From positions 1-12,420 of the forward strand of contig JALLPB010000866.1 in the NCBI GenBank assembly GCA_036939975.1: a stretch of DNA of 12,420 nt, in the 5' to 3' direction. The notes under the pieces were generated by a model, which made no database searches, was not told where the DNA came from, and was given only the letters and a program-made list of their open reading frames with translations. Below, piece after piece: positions 1 to 8,190 of the stretch. Origin of the DNA: Cyclostephanos tholiformis. Its lineage: Eukaryota > Bacillariophyta > Thalassiosirophyceae > Thalassiosirales > Thalassiosiraceae. The first letter of the stretch is position 1, and each line of letters begins with the position of its first letter. The position numbers and the translations under genes were made by a program.

Positions 1-85
1 CCCCCCCCCCCCCCCCCCTCCCTTTTTCCCTCATATTTTGCACCCCCCCGCCCCGCCCCCGCCCCCGCCCCCGACCACCGACCAC
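1..85. repeat. C-rich low-complexity tract
   Basis: An 18-base C homopolymer opens the window, followed by a C/T stretch and then runs of 7, 4, 5, 5 and 5 C separated by single G at about 47-73. The minus strand therefore carries at least four G-runs with one-base loops, a textbook G-quadruplex pattern, and the plus strand could form an i-motif. It lies just before a candidate splice acceptor, so it may be the extreme pyrimidine tract of an intron. It could equally be promoter DNA. The first C-run may continue outside the window. Confidence 0.85.
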
Positions 86-108
86 CCTAACCTACCATTT
101 CATCGTAG
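85..108 (+). promoter_or_regulatory. candidate intron 3' end (branch point and AG acceptor)
   Basis: A CTAAC-like branch element at about 87-91 is followed by a pyrimidine-rich stretch and a TAG at 106-108. After this TAG the reading frame stays open (VLATSLDSRLAANGVVLDSV) straight into the Met at 169. Seen: the motif order and the open frame. Inferred: an upstream exon outside the window is spliced here, which would make the Met at 169 internal. A chance in-frame stop is the alternative. Confidence 0.35.
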
Positions 109-168
109 GTACTGGCCACCTCCCTGGACTCGAGGCTCGCCGCTAACGGCGTCGTCCTGGATTCGGTA

Positions 169-1503
169 ATGCCCAAGGAGGTCATACTCTCGAGCAGGAG
201 GAGGTCTCTTCTCGTTACCTCGTCCTCGTCGTCATCATCGACGTCATCGTACGCGGGGGAACGCATACTACAGGAGGACGATGCCCTCCTCCCCTCCACG
301 CAGCTCGCGGTGACCATGGAGGTGATGGGTCATTACTCCCCCCCCCCAGAAATCGACTTCGATTACATCGTACAGGATTCGATCAATCGCGATACCGATA
401 CGATACGACGCAGCCTGAGGGAGTACAACACGAATTGTCGCGAGCAGACGTCGTTGGTCGAACAGCAGGGATTGGGTGAGTATGACTTTGATTCGATAGC
501 AAGCACAAGCGGCATGCGTCCGACCGGGCACGATCGTCAACCCGATGGTAGTAGTGGCGTCGTCGTCGGGGGCGGAAATTCCTTCAGCACGGCATGCTCG
601 TCGTCGCTCGTCGTGCCCGAATTCTTCGAGACGAATTTACGCGAGATCGAGGCCGTCGGTGTATCCGACGTGAGATTCGATACCGCGCACGTAATGAATA
701 ACGTCGAGTCCGGTCTCGAATCGTGGGCACAAGGAGCGGTGGCGGTTATTACGTGCTTCATCGTTCTCTTGTTGGGCGTGCTACTATTCCGTCGCGCTCT
801 GGGTCGTCGTCGCACGTCCGCCGTCGACGTCGATGACGAGAAGAATGCGAAGGGGCCCATCGGCGGCCCTGGCAGGAGGGGCAGTATTAGGTTTCTGTTC
901 GACAAGAAGGCCGGTCGGGACATCACAGACGATGGATCCGTCGACTCTGCGTTCTATTCTGATCACGAAGACGATGAAGACGATGCACTTGACGGGAATA
1001 TGACGAAGGTTGGAAAAATCCGTCGCAAGAAGAAGGTCGTGGGCAGCAAAGAGGAGGGATCGTCGGTCCCATCCTCGGCTTCCCCCCCCAACCCCTCCAA
1101 GGTTTCATCCGATGTTCACAAGTCCTTCGAAGGCACGAGGAGGACGAGCTTCGACAAGTCATTCAAGGGCAAAAGGAGAGCGAGCTACGACAACGCCGGG
1201 TTGGAGTCCAAACTCGTTGGAAGTTCTTCCCTTGGCGGCGGATTCGACAATAATCCTTCCAATAATCTGCGAAGGAGCAAGTTGGCGAAGATGCCGTCTA
1301 CCTCAAACGCCACCGATGGGTGGTCCGATCTGTCAGAAGAGGCATCGAGGGCGGCCAACGAGAGAAAGAAGCAATCGAAGTCCAACAGGGCCACGCCAAG
1401 GAAGGAGCGATCGCAGAAGCGGGTCATGTTGTCGAAAACGCCGGCATCAACTAGGGGAAATAGCACGAGTGGTGTTGATGATCACTCTGACGTTTACTGC
1501 TGA
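169..1503 (+). CDS. hypothetical single-pass membrane protein with Ser-rich N-terminus and phospho-motif tail
   Basis: This is a 444-residue intact open frame ending in TGA at 1501-1503. It is GC-rich compared with most of the window. Residues 17-27 are a serine run. Residues 187-207 (AQGAVAVITCFIVLLLGVLLF region) form one strong hydrophobic helix followed at once by RRALGRRR, so by the positive-inside rule the C-terminal half should be cytoplasmic. The tail is low-complexity: an acidic block at 253-275, KIRRKKK at 283-289, and RRxS/T motifs at about 236-239, 324-327 and 336-339. The two last motifs lie in a duplicated 12-residue unit. No enzyme domain and no N-terminal signal peptide is visible from Met169. 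The frame is open upstream to 109 behind a possible splice acceptor, so the true start may be in an exon outside the window. No homologue is recognised; a membrane-anchored scaffold or signalling substrate is only a guess. Confidence 0.75.
   Translation: MPKEVILSSRRRSLLVTSSSSSSSTSSYAGERILQEDDALLPSTQLAVTMEVMGHYSPPPEIDFDYIVQDSINRDTDTIRRSLREYNTNCREQTSLVEQQGLGEYDFDSIASTSGMRPTGHDRQPDGSSGVVVGGGNSFSTACSSSLVVPEFFETNLREIEAVGVSDVRFDTAHVMNNVESGLESWAQGAVAVITCFIVLLLGVLLFRRALGRRRTSAVDVDDEKNAKGPIGGPGRRGSIRFLFDKKAGRDITDDGSVDSAFYSDHEDDEDDALDGNMTKVGKIRRKKKVVGSKEEGSSVPSSASPPNPSKVSSDVHKSFEGTRRTSFDKSFKGKRRASYDNAGLESKLVGSSSLGGGFDNNPSNNLRRSKLAKMPSTSNATDGWSDLSEEASRAANERKKQSKSNRATPRKERSQKRVMLSKTPASTRGNSTSGVDDHSDVYC
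1123..1194 (+). repeat. 36-bp tandem duplication inside the membrane-protein gene
   Basis: Two adjacent 36-base units (1123-1158 and 1159-1194) encode SFEGTRRTSFDK and SFKGKRRASYDN. The spacing is an exact multiple of three and the RR-x-S/T core and flanking aromatic are kept. A related RRGSIRFLFDK occurs earlier in the tail. RRxS/T is the consensus of basophilic kinases of the AGC group (PKA-like); that it is phosphorylated is inference. Confidence 0.7.
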
Positions 1504-1600
1504 AGAAAACCACTGCATAGGTCGTTTTTCATCATCGTTGTGATTGACATGCGACATGCTTGTGTTTTTGGTTTTCATAGTGGTCCAAATAATGGGACAG

Positions 1601-1622
1601 AGCGCACTAAGTATAGTGCGTT
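1601..1622 (+). other. 3' flanking hairpin
   Basis: CGCACTA and TAGTGCG form a perfect 7-bp stem with an AGTA loop, extendable by a G-T and an A-T pair. It lies about 100 bases past the stop of the membrane-protein gene, so it could be a 3' UTR structure. No poly-T follows, and in a eukaryote it should not be read as an intrinsic terminator. Confidence 0.5.
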
Positions 1623-1633
1623 AATTTCTTGCT

Positions 1634-1713
1634 TCAAAGTAAAATGAATAAGTGGTTTCATGTCAACTCTGTGTCAAAGTAATATCAATAAATGGTTCAT
1701 TGTCAACTCTTAA
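1634..1713 (+). repeat. 40-bp tandem duplication containing AATAAA
   Basis: Units 1634-1673 and 1674-1713 both start TCAAAGTAA and both carry AATAA(A/G)TGGTT and TGTCAACTCT, with roughly ten differences. The second copy has AATAAA at 1687-1692, about 185 bases after the stop at 1501-1503. It could serve as a polyadenylation signal, though this hexamer is not a reliable marker in algae. Confidence 0.6.
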
Positions 1714-2520
1714 TTTTAAGGAACATGGGACATTCATTTAACACGTTTTGTGTGACCAATGATCAAGAGACTACCGGAATTGTAACAATTTAGCCTTTGG
1801 TTACGTATTTTGAGTCACGAATCATACACACGTGATGGGACTTTAATGTGCCCTTTGCTGCAATTTTAATATTTCTTCATACCATATTTATTGTTATTAC
1901 GTTTACGTTTGCAATTCTCATACGTGTTTGCAATTTTAATTATTGGGAGTCCCTACAACGCTGATTGAAATCGACAGCGGCGGGAATGAAAACAGTCAAA
2001 TTGTTATTTTAATGACAATTCCTCTTCTCTCCAATATCGCTGTCTCCAAATCATGGTCATCCATTTAGTTGACTCGATTTGGACTTGAACCATTGGTTTA
2101 ACCTCAATCTTCACTCTTCGCCTCATTCAGCTTTCTAGATAAAACCTCCCTTATCATATACTTCCCATTCCCCTGCTAGATATGATCACATCTACCCACA
2201 TGGGAATAGGGATTCCCACGTAGAAACCATTTCATCTAATATAGTACGAGAAACTAGACACAGGATAAATCTGTGCCACAACAAGTCAAGTAAGGGTAAC
2301 TTCACACCAACGAAGTTCCCAACTGACAACGACACACATGAATGAAACAAAAGAACAGAGAACCTAAAGCACCCTCATTATTTTGTTTACGACCTCGACA
2401 GTAAGACATGTAACTAGTAACAGCAAATATTAGCATACACATCTTATCGATGTCTAGCAGTCGTAAACAGTAAAGACGAAAAGCACCCACACAAATCGCA
2501 TCGTACCGATCCCACCGATC

Positions 2521-3745
2521 GCCATGCCAATCAACATCAAACAGATGGAAGAATTGGCGTTTGACAAGATACGATCAACGCCCTTCACCCACATCAACGG
2601 TTGACCATCTCGGAGCGACTACAAACTCCTCAAACGCAAGTGCTGCGATAAAGCAAGTGAAATTGAGGATGTCGTCTTTGAATGGTGCACGGACCCACTA
2701 ACCGGCGAAGAATACGGACTTCTAGCCGACATTCTGGGACGTGACGAATACAACGACCTGACCAACATTGACATTGGGGATGTTCCCGAACAACAACCCG
2801 TGACGTATGACCCGAACATCGACGATACCACCCCCACGCACCAGCGCAAGCGCATAGAGGAGGAATGGGAACGATGTCTCATGTCGTGGTACATCAGGAA
2901 GGGGTTCCTCAAGGGAACAGCGGCAAACCTGCGTGATGCACTGGACAAACAGTACTACGCGCAACTTCGAAATGTCCGCACAGCATATTGGAACGTGCTC
3001 CCCCAGATGATACTCGATCATCTCAATGACCGGTGGTGCCCACTAGACGTCCAAGCCAGGAAACAACTCTGCCAGAACTATTACAGCCCGTGGAGTCCGG
3101 AGGAACATCTGACGGCGTTCAGAATGCGCTTGACCAACAACCAAATCAGCCTCATCTGTTCGGACATCACCATATCAGACGACGACAAACTCCAATTCTA
3201 CCTTGAGCAAATGTACGAATCCAACACATTCTACAAAATGGAGATGATGAATTGGGAAAATCAACCGGCTGCCACGAAAACAGACTTCAACCTAGCACAA
3301 GAATTTTTGAAAGGCTCATCAAGTCGTATGACACATACGAACAAAATGCAGGCGCAGCAACGAAAAACACTTACGACAGTGCAAGCCGGCTAGCTGACGT
3401 CGGCAACGAGATACGCGACTACATCAATCAAATCGCAACATCCAATGCCAACAACAGCAAGGACTAAGACCTTGCTTCGGATGTCAAGAAACTAATGGAG
3501 GCCGTGGCCATGCTAACAAAGTTAGTCACCGACAAGGAGAATACACCCCCGGGCAACACCAACAACACCACCAACAGCGGCACCCGCAAGCAATTCACAG
3601 GGGTACGCAACATGGGAGCATACTGCCACAGCCACGGGTACCATCTGGCCGGAATAGGACACACGAGTGTGACATGCAAACACAAAAAAGAGGGCCACAA
3701 GGACGACGCGACCTGGGGATCAACCCTCGGGGGCAACCCTTGTGG
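2521..3745 (+). mobile_element. truncated copia-like LTR retrotransposon fragment
   Basis: The gag pseudogene is the only part of the element recognisable. Base composition changes sharply at about 3738-3745: balanced composition with frequent CAACAC-type codons to the left, T-rich DNA to the right. The knuckle tail ends in GGNPC and then the frame becomes Phe-rich nonsense, so the pol side was deleted or never inserted. No flanking LTRs or target-site duplication could be identified, so the true left boundary is unknown. Confidence 0.6.
2524..3737 (+). pseudogene. gag: Ty1/copia-type retrotransposon gag, decayed
   Basis: Gag forms the nucleocapsid-like particle of LTR retrotransposons and packages the RNA. 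The frame starting at ATG 2524 runs to 3393 except for a TGA at 2602-2604. It carries a charged helical region (EEEWERCLMSWYIRKGFLKG) and DDKLQFYLEQMYESN, typical of copia-superfamily Gag in stramenopiles. Near the T-run at 3303-3307 the frame must shift by one base (one T fewer than expected). It then continues in frame 3 (SYDTYEQNAG, ADVGNEIRDYI), meets TAA at 3465-3467, and goes on to a zinc-knuckle-like block at 3618-3734 with C-x2-H-G...H...C, then GHKDDAT and GG. Family membership is from remembered pattern, not a search. Three disabling lesions show that this copy is dead. Protease, integrase and reverse transcriptase are absent downstream. Confidence 0.75.
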
Positions 3746-4400
3746 ATTTTTTGTTTCTTTCAATTTTTTTAATACTGTAGGTTGAACTGTACATACAGTA
3801 GAAGCTACATAAGAATAGTACACAACATCGAAAAAAGCATTGCTGATTTGTGACCAGGATATTGTCCTTTGTCATGGCTGATAAAGAGATAGATCAGAAG
3901 TTAGGTGAGATATTTCTCTAAAGCTAGAGCCTCACCATGTTAAAAATTGCCAATCCTCTGATCTTGTAAAGCTCCGCCATCTCATCCCTGAGAAATATGC
4001 CTATTCTAATGAAGCACCTTTGATGCATCTTCAATTCACCCCCACACTTATTGCCATGTGGGCCACTTGGTTCTCCTGTCCCCCCCCAGATTGTCTTTTT
4101 GGCTCAAGGAGAGGGATGATCTCAACCATGAATCCATTTGGATTTTGCTCATTGTCTACCTTGTACATACCGATGGCTCAGGCTTCCTGATTTTTCAGGG
4201 TGGCATCAACAAGGGGGGATATTACCACCAATGTGAGGGTCTATTTATTCTTTGCGGTTTTAATATCAACGATCCCATATTGCCCATGTGCATGCAATCA
4301 AGGCATTGTCTTTGTCAAGGAAATATGGCTATGATTTGTGTGGAAGCCACAATTCAATGATAGGACAGAAAGAGACTAGTCTTTTAGAGGATGTGCATCA
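3746..4400. other. AT-rich region with weak minus-strand coding-like trace
   Basis: No intact gene. On the minus strand, a frame read from about 4330 down to 4031 gives coding-like text with a few stops, including YGIVDIKTAKNK, then MYKVDNEQNPNGFMVEIIPL (Met at 4168, stop at 4031-4033). A neighbouring frame below gives HGNKCGGELKMHQRCF and FLRDEMAELYKIRGL down to about 3930. This may be more mobile-element debris. The plus-strand 100-codon frame at 4058-4360 overlaps it and has no recognisable motif; I cannot decide between strands. Confidence 0.3.
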
Positions 4401-5015
4401 ACTTTAGTTGGTGTAAATGGGCTTCATTTTGGTTGTTTGGATGCAACTTCAATGTCAAATGACACATTTTGGACAGTTGTACACTGACCAAAGCCATGTG
4501 GATCAGAGGCAGACAAAAGTAATGAATCCTCAATGCTAATGTTGCACAAGACAGTAGCATTGGAGATGTTGCATAAAAGGAACATTTTTTTGGATCATAA
4601 GAGGATAAGAATACTTTATGATGATGAGATCAAAAACAATTCAGAGTCCATTAGATTTGTTGAGATGAACAATTTTATCAACAATTTACTTGATGATGAC
4701 AATATAAAAGACAATGGTCGATGCAGAAGAAAGAGAATAGACAATGATGACATAGTTAATGAATCATGATTACAAACAATGTTGAACAGTTGAAATGCTC
4801 AAGGAACTTAAAAAAGATAAAATTTAATCCTCACTTACTTTGCAACATCAACAAGCTAAGTGATACAAAGATGTCAAGGGCAATAGAGAAATAAAGAAAG
4901 ATGGCAATGGATGACAGATGCTACGAGATGAAAAAAATACATAATGCCTGCCAGCACTTTATGAAAATGATGCAACGTCACTGCAATAGAATCAATCAAT
5001 ATATCCAACCGCAAA
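4401..5015 (+). pseudogene. unrecognised decayed coding region
   Basis: A plus-strand frame reads TLVGVNGLHFGCLDATSMSN from 4401, is stopped by TGA at 4485-4487, and resumes through a Met at 4533 to TGA 4767-4769. The result is a lysine/aspartate-rich peptide with LDHKRIRILYDDEIKNN and a DDDNIKDNGRCRRKR stretch. An ATG at 4766 overlaps that stop and a second frame continues with NINKLSDTKMSRAIEK, a TAA at 4892-4894, then RCYEMKKIHNACQHFMKMM to about 5015. The chain of frames with plausible composition suggests a broken gene, but AT-rich DNA can imitate this. It faces the helicase fossil and overlaps its tail slightly. No family is recognised. Confidence 0.25.
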
Positions 5016-6154
5016 GCTGCTGCATTTTCAAGACACCCACGTAACCTCTGTTATTATCATTGCAGTACCAGTCTACATCAATGCATGAGATATATTCACC
5101 TTGACAATTGGGGTAATCAAAAAACTTCTCAATCATAATGTGATGGCATTGTGTTGGTGTTGCAACAAATTCAAGAACCTGCTGAATCAAATGTTTGGTT
5201 GCATCACTACAGTGCATGATTCAAAAATAAAGTGAAAGAACAATGAAAACTATATGTGTATCTCAAATCTCTTTTCACCTATTTCTAGTCTCCCATTCCT
5301 ATCACAATGACCCATACCCTGGACCATGTTGTAGAAGTTAGTGGAAAGGCCAATGTTTGCAGCAGTAGTGGCAGTCAAAATATGCAATTTGGTAAAATCA
5401 AGTTCTTTTACTTTGCTGGTGGGTGGGCAAAATAAATGCATCAGGAATACCTTCTCCATCAACCTGCAGTTGCCTGTCAAAAGCTTTGCCCTGGACACAA
5501 TTTTCTTGTAACATTGTCTCTGCCATCCTCACATGAGATCCATCCACTGACTTCTTGGAATTTGAGTGTGTAGCATTTTAAGATCCAAGTGAAATGAGTT
5601 TCGGATTGCCTGAAATTTTCATATCAAAAATATATTCCTACAGCTCATTGGCAGCCTAAGAGTGGATAAAATGGAATAATCACGTGAAATATGAAGGAGA
5701 TTCAACAGTTCATCAATGTCTGATCTCTGAATGGTCACAGTAATGGCTATTTGTGGACAAGGACAATGGCAAAGTCCATATAGCTTGTCAATGTTTCTGA
5801 CAGCCTTGATGAACTCTGGGCAGAAGTATCTACCATGCTGGGCAACATCATGTGCCTCATCAATGCACAAGAGCAACAGCTTTCCTGACTTGGCAAGACT
5901 AACTAGTGGGAGCTACCACTTTGAGTTGGATGACAAGGATTGAGGCAAAGTGAGGAGATTGACTGTTTGATCTCCAGTGAGGATGTTAAAATGAGTTTGT
6001 AGAGCATAGATATATCTTGGTTCCTGTATTCATTGGGGTGATATGCCTCCATACCATCATTATTGATTGTGTTGGTCTTCTCAGCCAAATTATGTCCAAG
6101 GCCAATTAATGGAACCAAAAATAAAAGCACACTATGGTGTAATACAACTATCAT
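4996..6154 (-). pseudogene. RecQ-like DEAH helicase, frameshifted fossil
   Basis: RecQ helicases are ATP-driven 3'-5' DNA unwinding enzymes. Reading down the minus strand: PLIGLG (6095-6112) and EAYHPNEYR (6023-6049) correspond to the motif Ia area. LLLLCIDEAHDVAQHGR contains the motif II box DEAH at 5850-5861, followed by PEF and IAITVT (motif III, normally SAT/TAT, eroded). FDMKISGNPKLI follows at about 5620, LTATTAANIG at 5349-5378 (motif V area), and VQGMGHCDR at 5298-5324 (motif VI, normally Q-x-x-G-R-x-x-R, first Arg replaced by His). PTQCHHIMIEKFFDYP at 5110-5157 resembles the zinc-binding tail. Frames change near 5903, 5640 and 5500; stops lie at 5578-5580 and 5250. Walker A (GxGKS/T) is not found. 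The order of motifs makes a RecQ-type origin likely; host gene versus mobile-element cargo is undecided. Confidence 0.6.
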
Positions 6155-6245
6155 ATTTGACCAAATATAGAAGGCAGATCTGTCACAGCTAAATTCAAAT
6201 AGACAGCATATTTGAAACTAGCTCCCAGTAAAATATCGAATATAT

Positions 6246-6325
6246 GTATATTCAAATATACATATGTATATTTGAATGTACATATGAATATTCGAATATA
6301 CGTATGTATATTTGAATATACATGG
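6246..6325. repeat. 20-bp palindromic tandem array, four units
   Basis: Units start at 6246, 6266, 6286 and 6306 with an exact 20-base period. Each is close to GTATATTTGAATATACATAT and each is itself nearly self-complementary. Centre words alternate TTCAAA, TTTGAA, TTCGAA, TTTGAA. A partial unit precedes at about 6235. Such DNA can extrude cruciforms and expand or contract. It is not a CRISPR array because there are no spacers. Confidence 0.85.
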
Positions 6326-6407
6326 TCATTTTGTGGCCTAATATAAAAAATATAGGCCCCTTGAGCCAGCCGACCTGTAAATTTGATTTTATGGGTGTCG
6401 CAGCGAA

Positions 6408-6452
6408 CCCATAAATTTGAATATACATGGCCCGTGTATTCATATTTATGGG
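6408..6452. repeat. 19-bp-arm stem-loop
   Basis: Arm 6408-6426 (CCCATAAATTTGAATATAC) pairs with 6434-6452 with two mismatches across a 7-base loop. The left arm shares the CCCATAAATT word seen elsewhere in the island. Confidence 0.8.
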
Positions 6453-6590
6453 GAAGTTCCATCATCTAATATCAAATATAGCAATAAATTTGCCATATAT
6501 TGCTGATATGTCACCATATTTAATATTCTGTGCATTTAGAATTTTCAAATATGGCAATATGTCACCTATGTATGTCATAATTTATTGCCA

Positions 6591-6630
6591 TATTCAATAT
6601 TATGGGCTGTTTGCCATATAATATTGAATA
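6591..6630. repeat. 15-bp-arm stem-loop
   Basis: TATTCAATATTATGG at 6591-6605 is matched by its complement at 6614-6630, with a two-base bulge in the right arm and an 8-base loop. It is part of the AT-rich palindromic island. Confidence 0.75.
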
Positions 6631-6806
6631 TTGACAGGCCAAACTTTGATATTAGATGTGGTAAATTCAAATTTAGGGGCTGATCTAGCTGTGTCATATC
6701 GAATTTGCACTTCAAAAAACTTCACAAAATGACCAAATAACCCATAAATTCGAAATTACAAAGCAAGTTTAACCCATAAATTTGAATACTCGGAGGTGGT
6801 CTGGCC

Positions 6807-6822
6807 GTAAATTCGAATTTAC
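6807..6822. repeat. perfect 16-base palindrome
   Basis: GTAAATTCGAATTTAC is exactly self-complementary. A near copy with TTCAAATTTA lies at about 6660, and both sit just inside the two TTTGATATTAG repeats. Confidence 0.85.
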
Positions 6823-6853
6823 TGATATTTGATATTAGTTGTACAGATCAGTA

Positions 6854-7215
6854 GATTCCCTCTATCTGGAAAGGATGAGGTGTGGCAATGCCAGATATTG
6901 CTATGGGATGCCAACAATGAAATATCCACCAGTATGGACATCACATGAGTTGGCCATGATTGAATTACATAGAATGGGGAAACCATTGACCTGAGTGGTT
7001 ATTTGTGCAGGTGGTGTTCTCCATGGTGACTGGGCTAAATGATGAGCATTGGTGAGGTGACAATATTCTGCTTCAAATTGTTCAACTGCTGGATTGTCTT
7101 CATTGACATCATTGAGTGCATTGAAAAGACCTGCTTTGAGAATGATATATGGGAAGGCCAACATCATCATTGTCAACATCTTCATTGCTGCATTCTGTGT
7201 ATGGTTTCCAGTCAT
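6854..7215 (-). pseudogene. probable N-terminal part of the helicase fossil
   Basis: A 104-codon minus frame (7215 to 6901) ends just before HPFQIEGI at 6854-6877, read in a neighbouring frame. An aromatic-proline-x-Q pattern of this kind is the usual lead-in (Q-motif-like) to the helicase ATPase core. The peptide upstream (ALNDVNEDNPAVEQFEAEY, HHLAQSPWRTPPAQITTQV) has ordinary protein composition but no named domain. It lies on the same strand and in the correct order ahead of the PLIGLG segment, separated by an AT-rich island. It could be an unrelated remnant; the plus-strand frame at 7039-7461 is most likely its shadow. Confidence 0.35.
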
Positions 7216-8190
7216 GATGGGAATATAAGTCAGATAGGGGGGGGTGACATGATGGCAGGTAAGATTTATGGTGTGGTGAGGCCAGGAGAAGAAGGGGGAA
7301 GTTATCTGGGGTCGCTTGGATTTGAGTTGAAAAGCAACTGTGGTAGGTGCCTATGGCAATCCCACTTAGGTGCTAAGATAGTCAGCTTTTATGTTTGCAT
7401 GGAAAAATTGTTATTCTCATATGATTATGATGCATTCCAAGGAGATCAAAGGAATCAGTAGTCTTCTTGTACATTAGCTGTGAGTAAATTATTTACAAAA
7501 AGCATTTGCCAGATCGGCTCATTGTTGCCAGATCAATGGAGGTGAAAAGAGTTTGCCAGATTAGCTGTTGTGTCAATATTTATTATTTGCCAAATCAACT
7601 GATGCCAAGAAAGTTTGACAGATTGACTCATTGTTGCCAGACCAACTTCTCCTCCATCTCAAAATTATTTGCATTTTATGCCATACAGATGGTGACCACA
7701 ATCATTCTTATTTTTTAAGTACTGATTTTTCTATGCATTCCTAAGTAAAAATGTAAATTCCGCAAATGTCACGTTTTGCATTTTTTTGCATAGAGGGGTG
7801 CAATTGCACATGACATGCACACACAACAATACCCTTTGTGTGATCAAATCATACAATATTATTATTTGAAAATTTATATTGACTTTTTAAGATTTTCTAA
7901 GTATGTATGAATATTTGGGAATGTTTCTTTCTGCATTTCTTGCACTGAAGGTAGCTAGAAAAAATTGCATTTTTTATGTACTAGGGTCAACTCATGAAAA
8001 TTAAGACAGCCCATGATCCATGCAAAAAATGGCAAAATATAGGAATAACTGTGGGATGGAGGAGTAGTGCCTGAATTAAAAAATGCCCCCGCTATTGATC
8101 TCAAGTTACTGCTCAAAAAACTGTCTGCTCAAAAATACTGTCCATAAGCTGTCCTCAAAGACCACAACACACCTGCCAAAAAACTCAAAA
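7216..8190. other. AT-rich region, no gene seen
   Basis: Neither strand shows a frame with recognisable motifs. From about 7504 to 7660 the word TTGCCAGAT and variants recur irregularly, with GCTCATTGTTGCCAGA near 7517 matched by ACTCATTGTTGCCAGA near 7625. A 12-base palindrome GTGCAATTGCAC lies at 7798-7809. An eight-base G run sits near 7237. This looks like old non-coding repeat DNA. Confidence 0.5.

Larger units (their letters stand above)
1504..2520. other. intergenic region, no gene seen
   Basis: No reading frame with coding character is visible on either strand; the only frame above 60 codons (2302-2490, minus) lacks recognisable motifs. The stretch holds a hairpin at 1601-1622, a 40-bp duplication at 1634-1713 and a small hairpin at 2201-2218 (TGGGAAT/ATTCCCA). 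If an LTR of the following copia fragment exists it should lie here, but I find no clear TG...CA ends or tRNA primer-binding site. Confidence 0.6.
6155..6850. repeat. AT-rich palindromic island
   Basis: This stretch is built from degenerate short palindromes around the words AAATTTGAA, AAATTCGAA and ATATTCAAATAT. It holds a 20-bp tandem array (6246-6325), stem-loops at 6408-6452 and 6591-6630, and a perfect 16-base palindrome at 6807-6822. CCCATAAATT recurs at 6408, 6741 and 6773, and TTTGATATTAG occurs at 6645-6655 and 6828-6838. No protein motif lies inside. Its position between the two helicase pieces suggests an inserted non-autonomous element or an expanded repeat. Clear target-site duplications were not found. 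Confidence 0.65.

Noticed and set aside
85..92. CCCTAA telomere-like word near the left edge
   Set aside because: Only one copy occurs; a branch-point reading fits better.
537..926. 129-codon minus-strand frame under the membrane-protein gene
   Set aside because: Antisense shadow in GC-rich coding DNA with no recognisable domain.
1010..1543. 177-codon plus-strand frame overlapping the membrane-protein gene
   Set aside because: Arginine/proline-rich out-of-frame shadow of a better frame; no motifs.
2201..2218. Hairpin TGGGAAT/ATTCCCA as a terminator or regulatory site
   Set aside because: A 7-bp stem is expected by chance at this scale and nothing nearby gives it a role.
3464..3823. 119-codon minus-strand frame
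   Set aside because: Antisense to the Gag zinc-knuckle segment, which has clear family motifs on the plus strand.
6246..6325. Regularly spaced repeats resembling a CRISPR array
   Set aside because: Units abut with no unique spacers, are AT-only palindromes, and the DNA looks eukaryotic.
7039..7461. 140-codon plus-strand frame with Cys/His-rich middle (HHHCQHLHCCILC)
   Set aside because: The cysteines and histidines come from CAT/TGC-rich DNA antisense to the probable helicase N-terminal piece; spacing does not fit a zinc finger.
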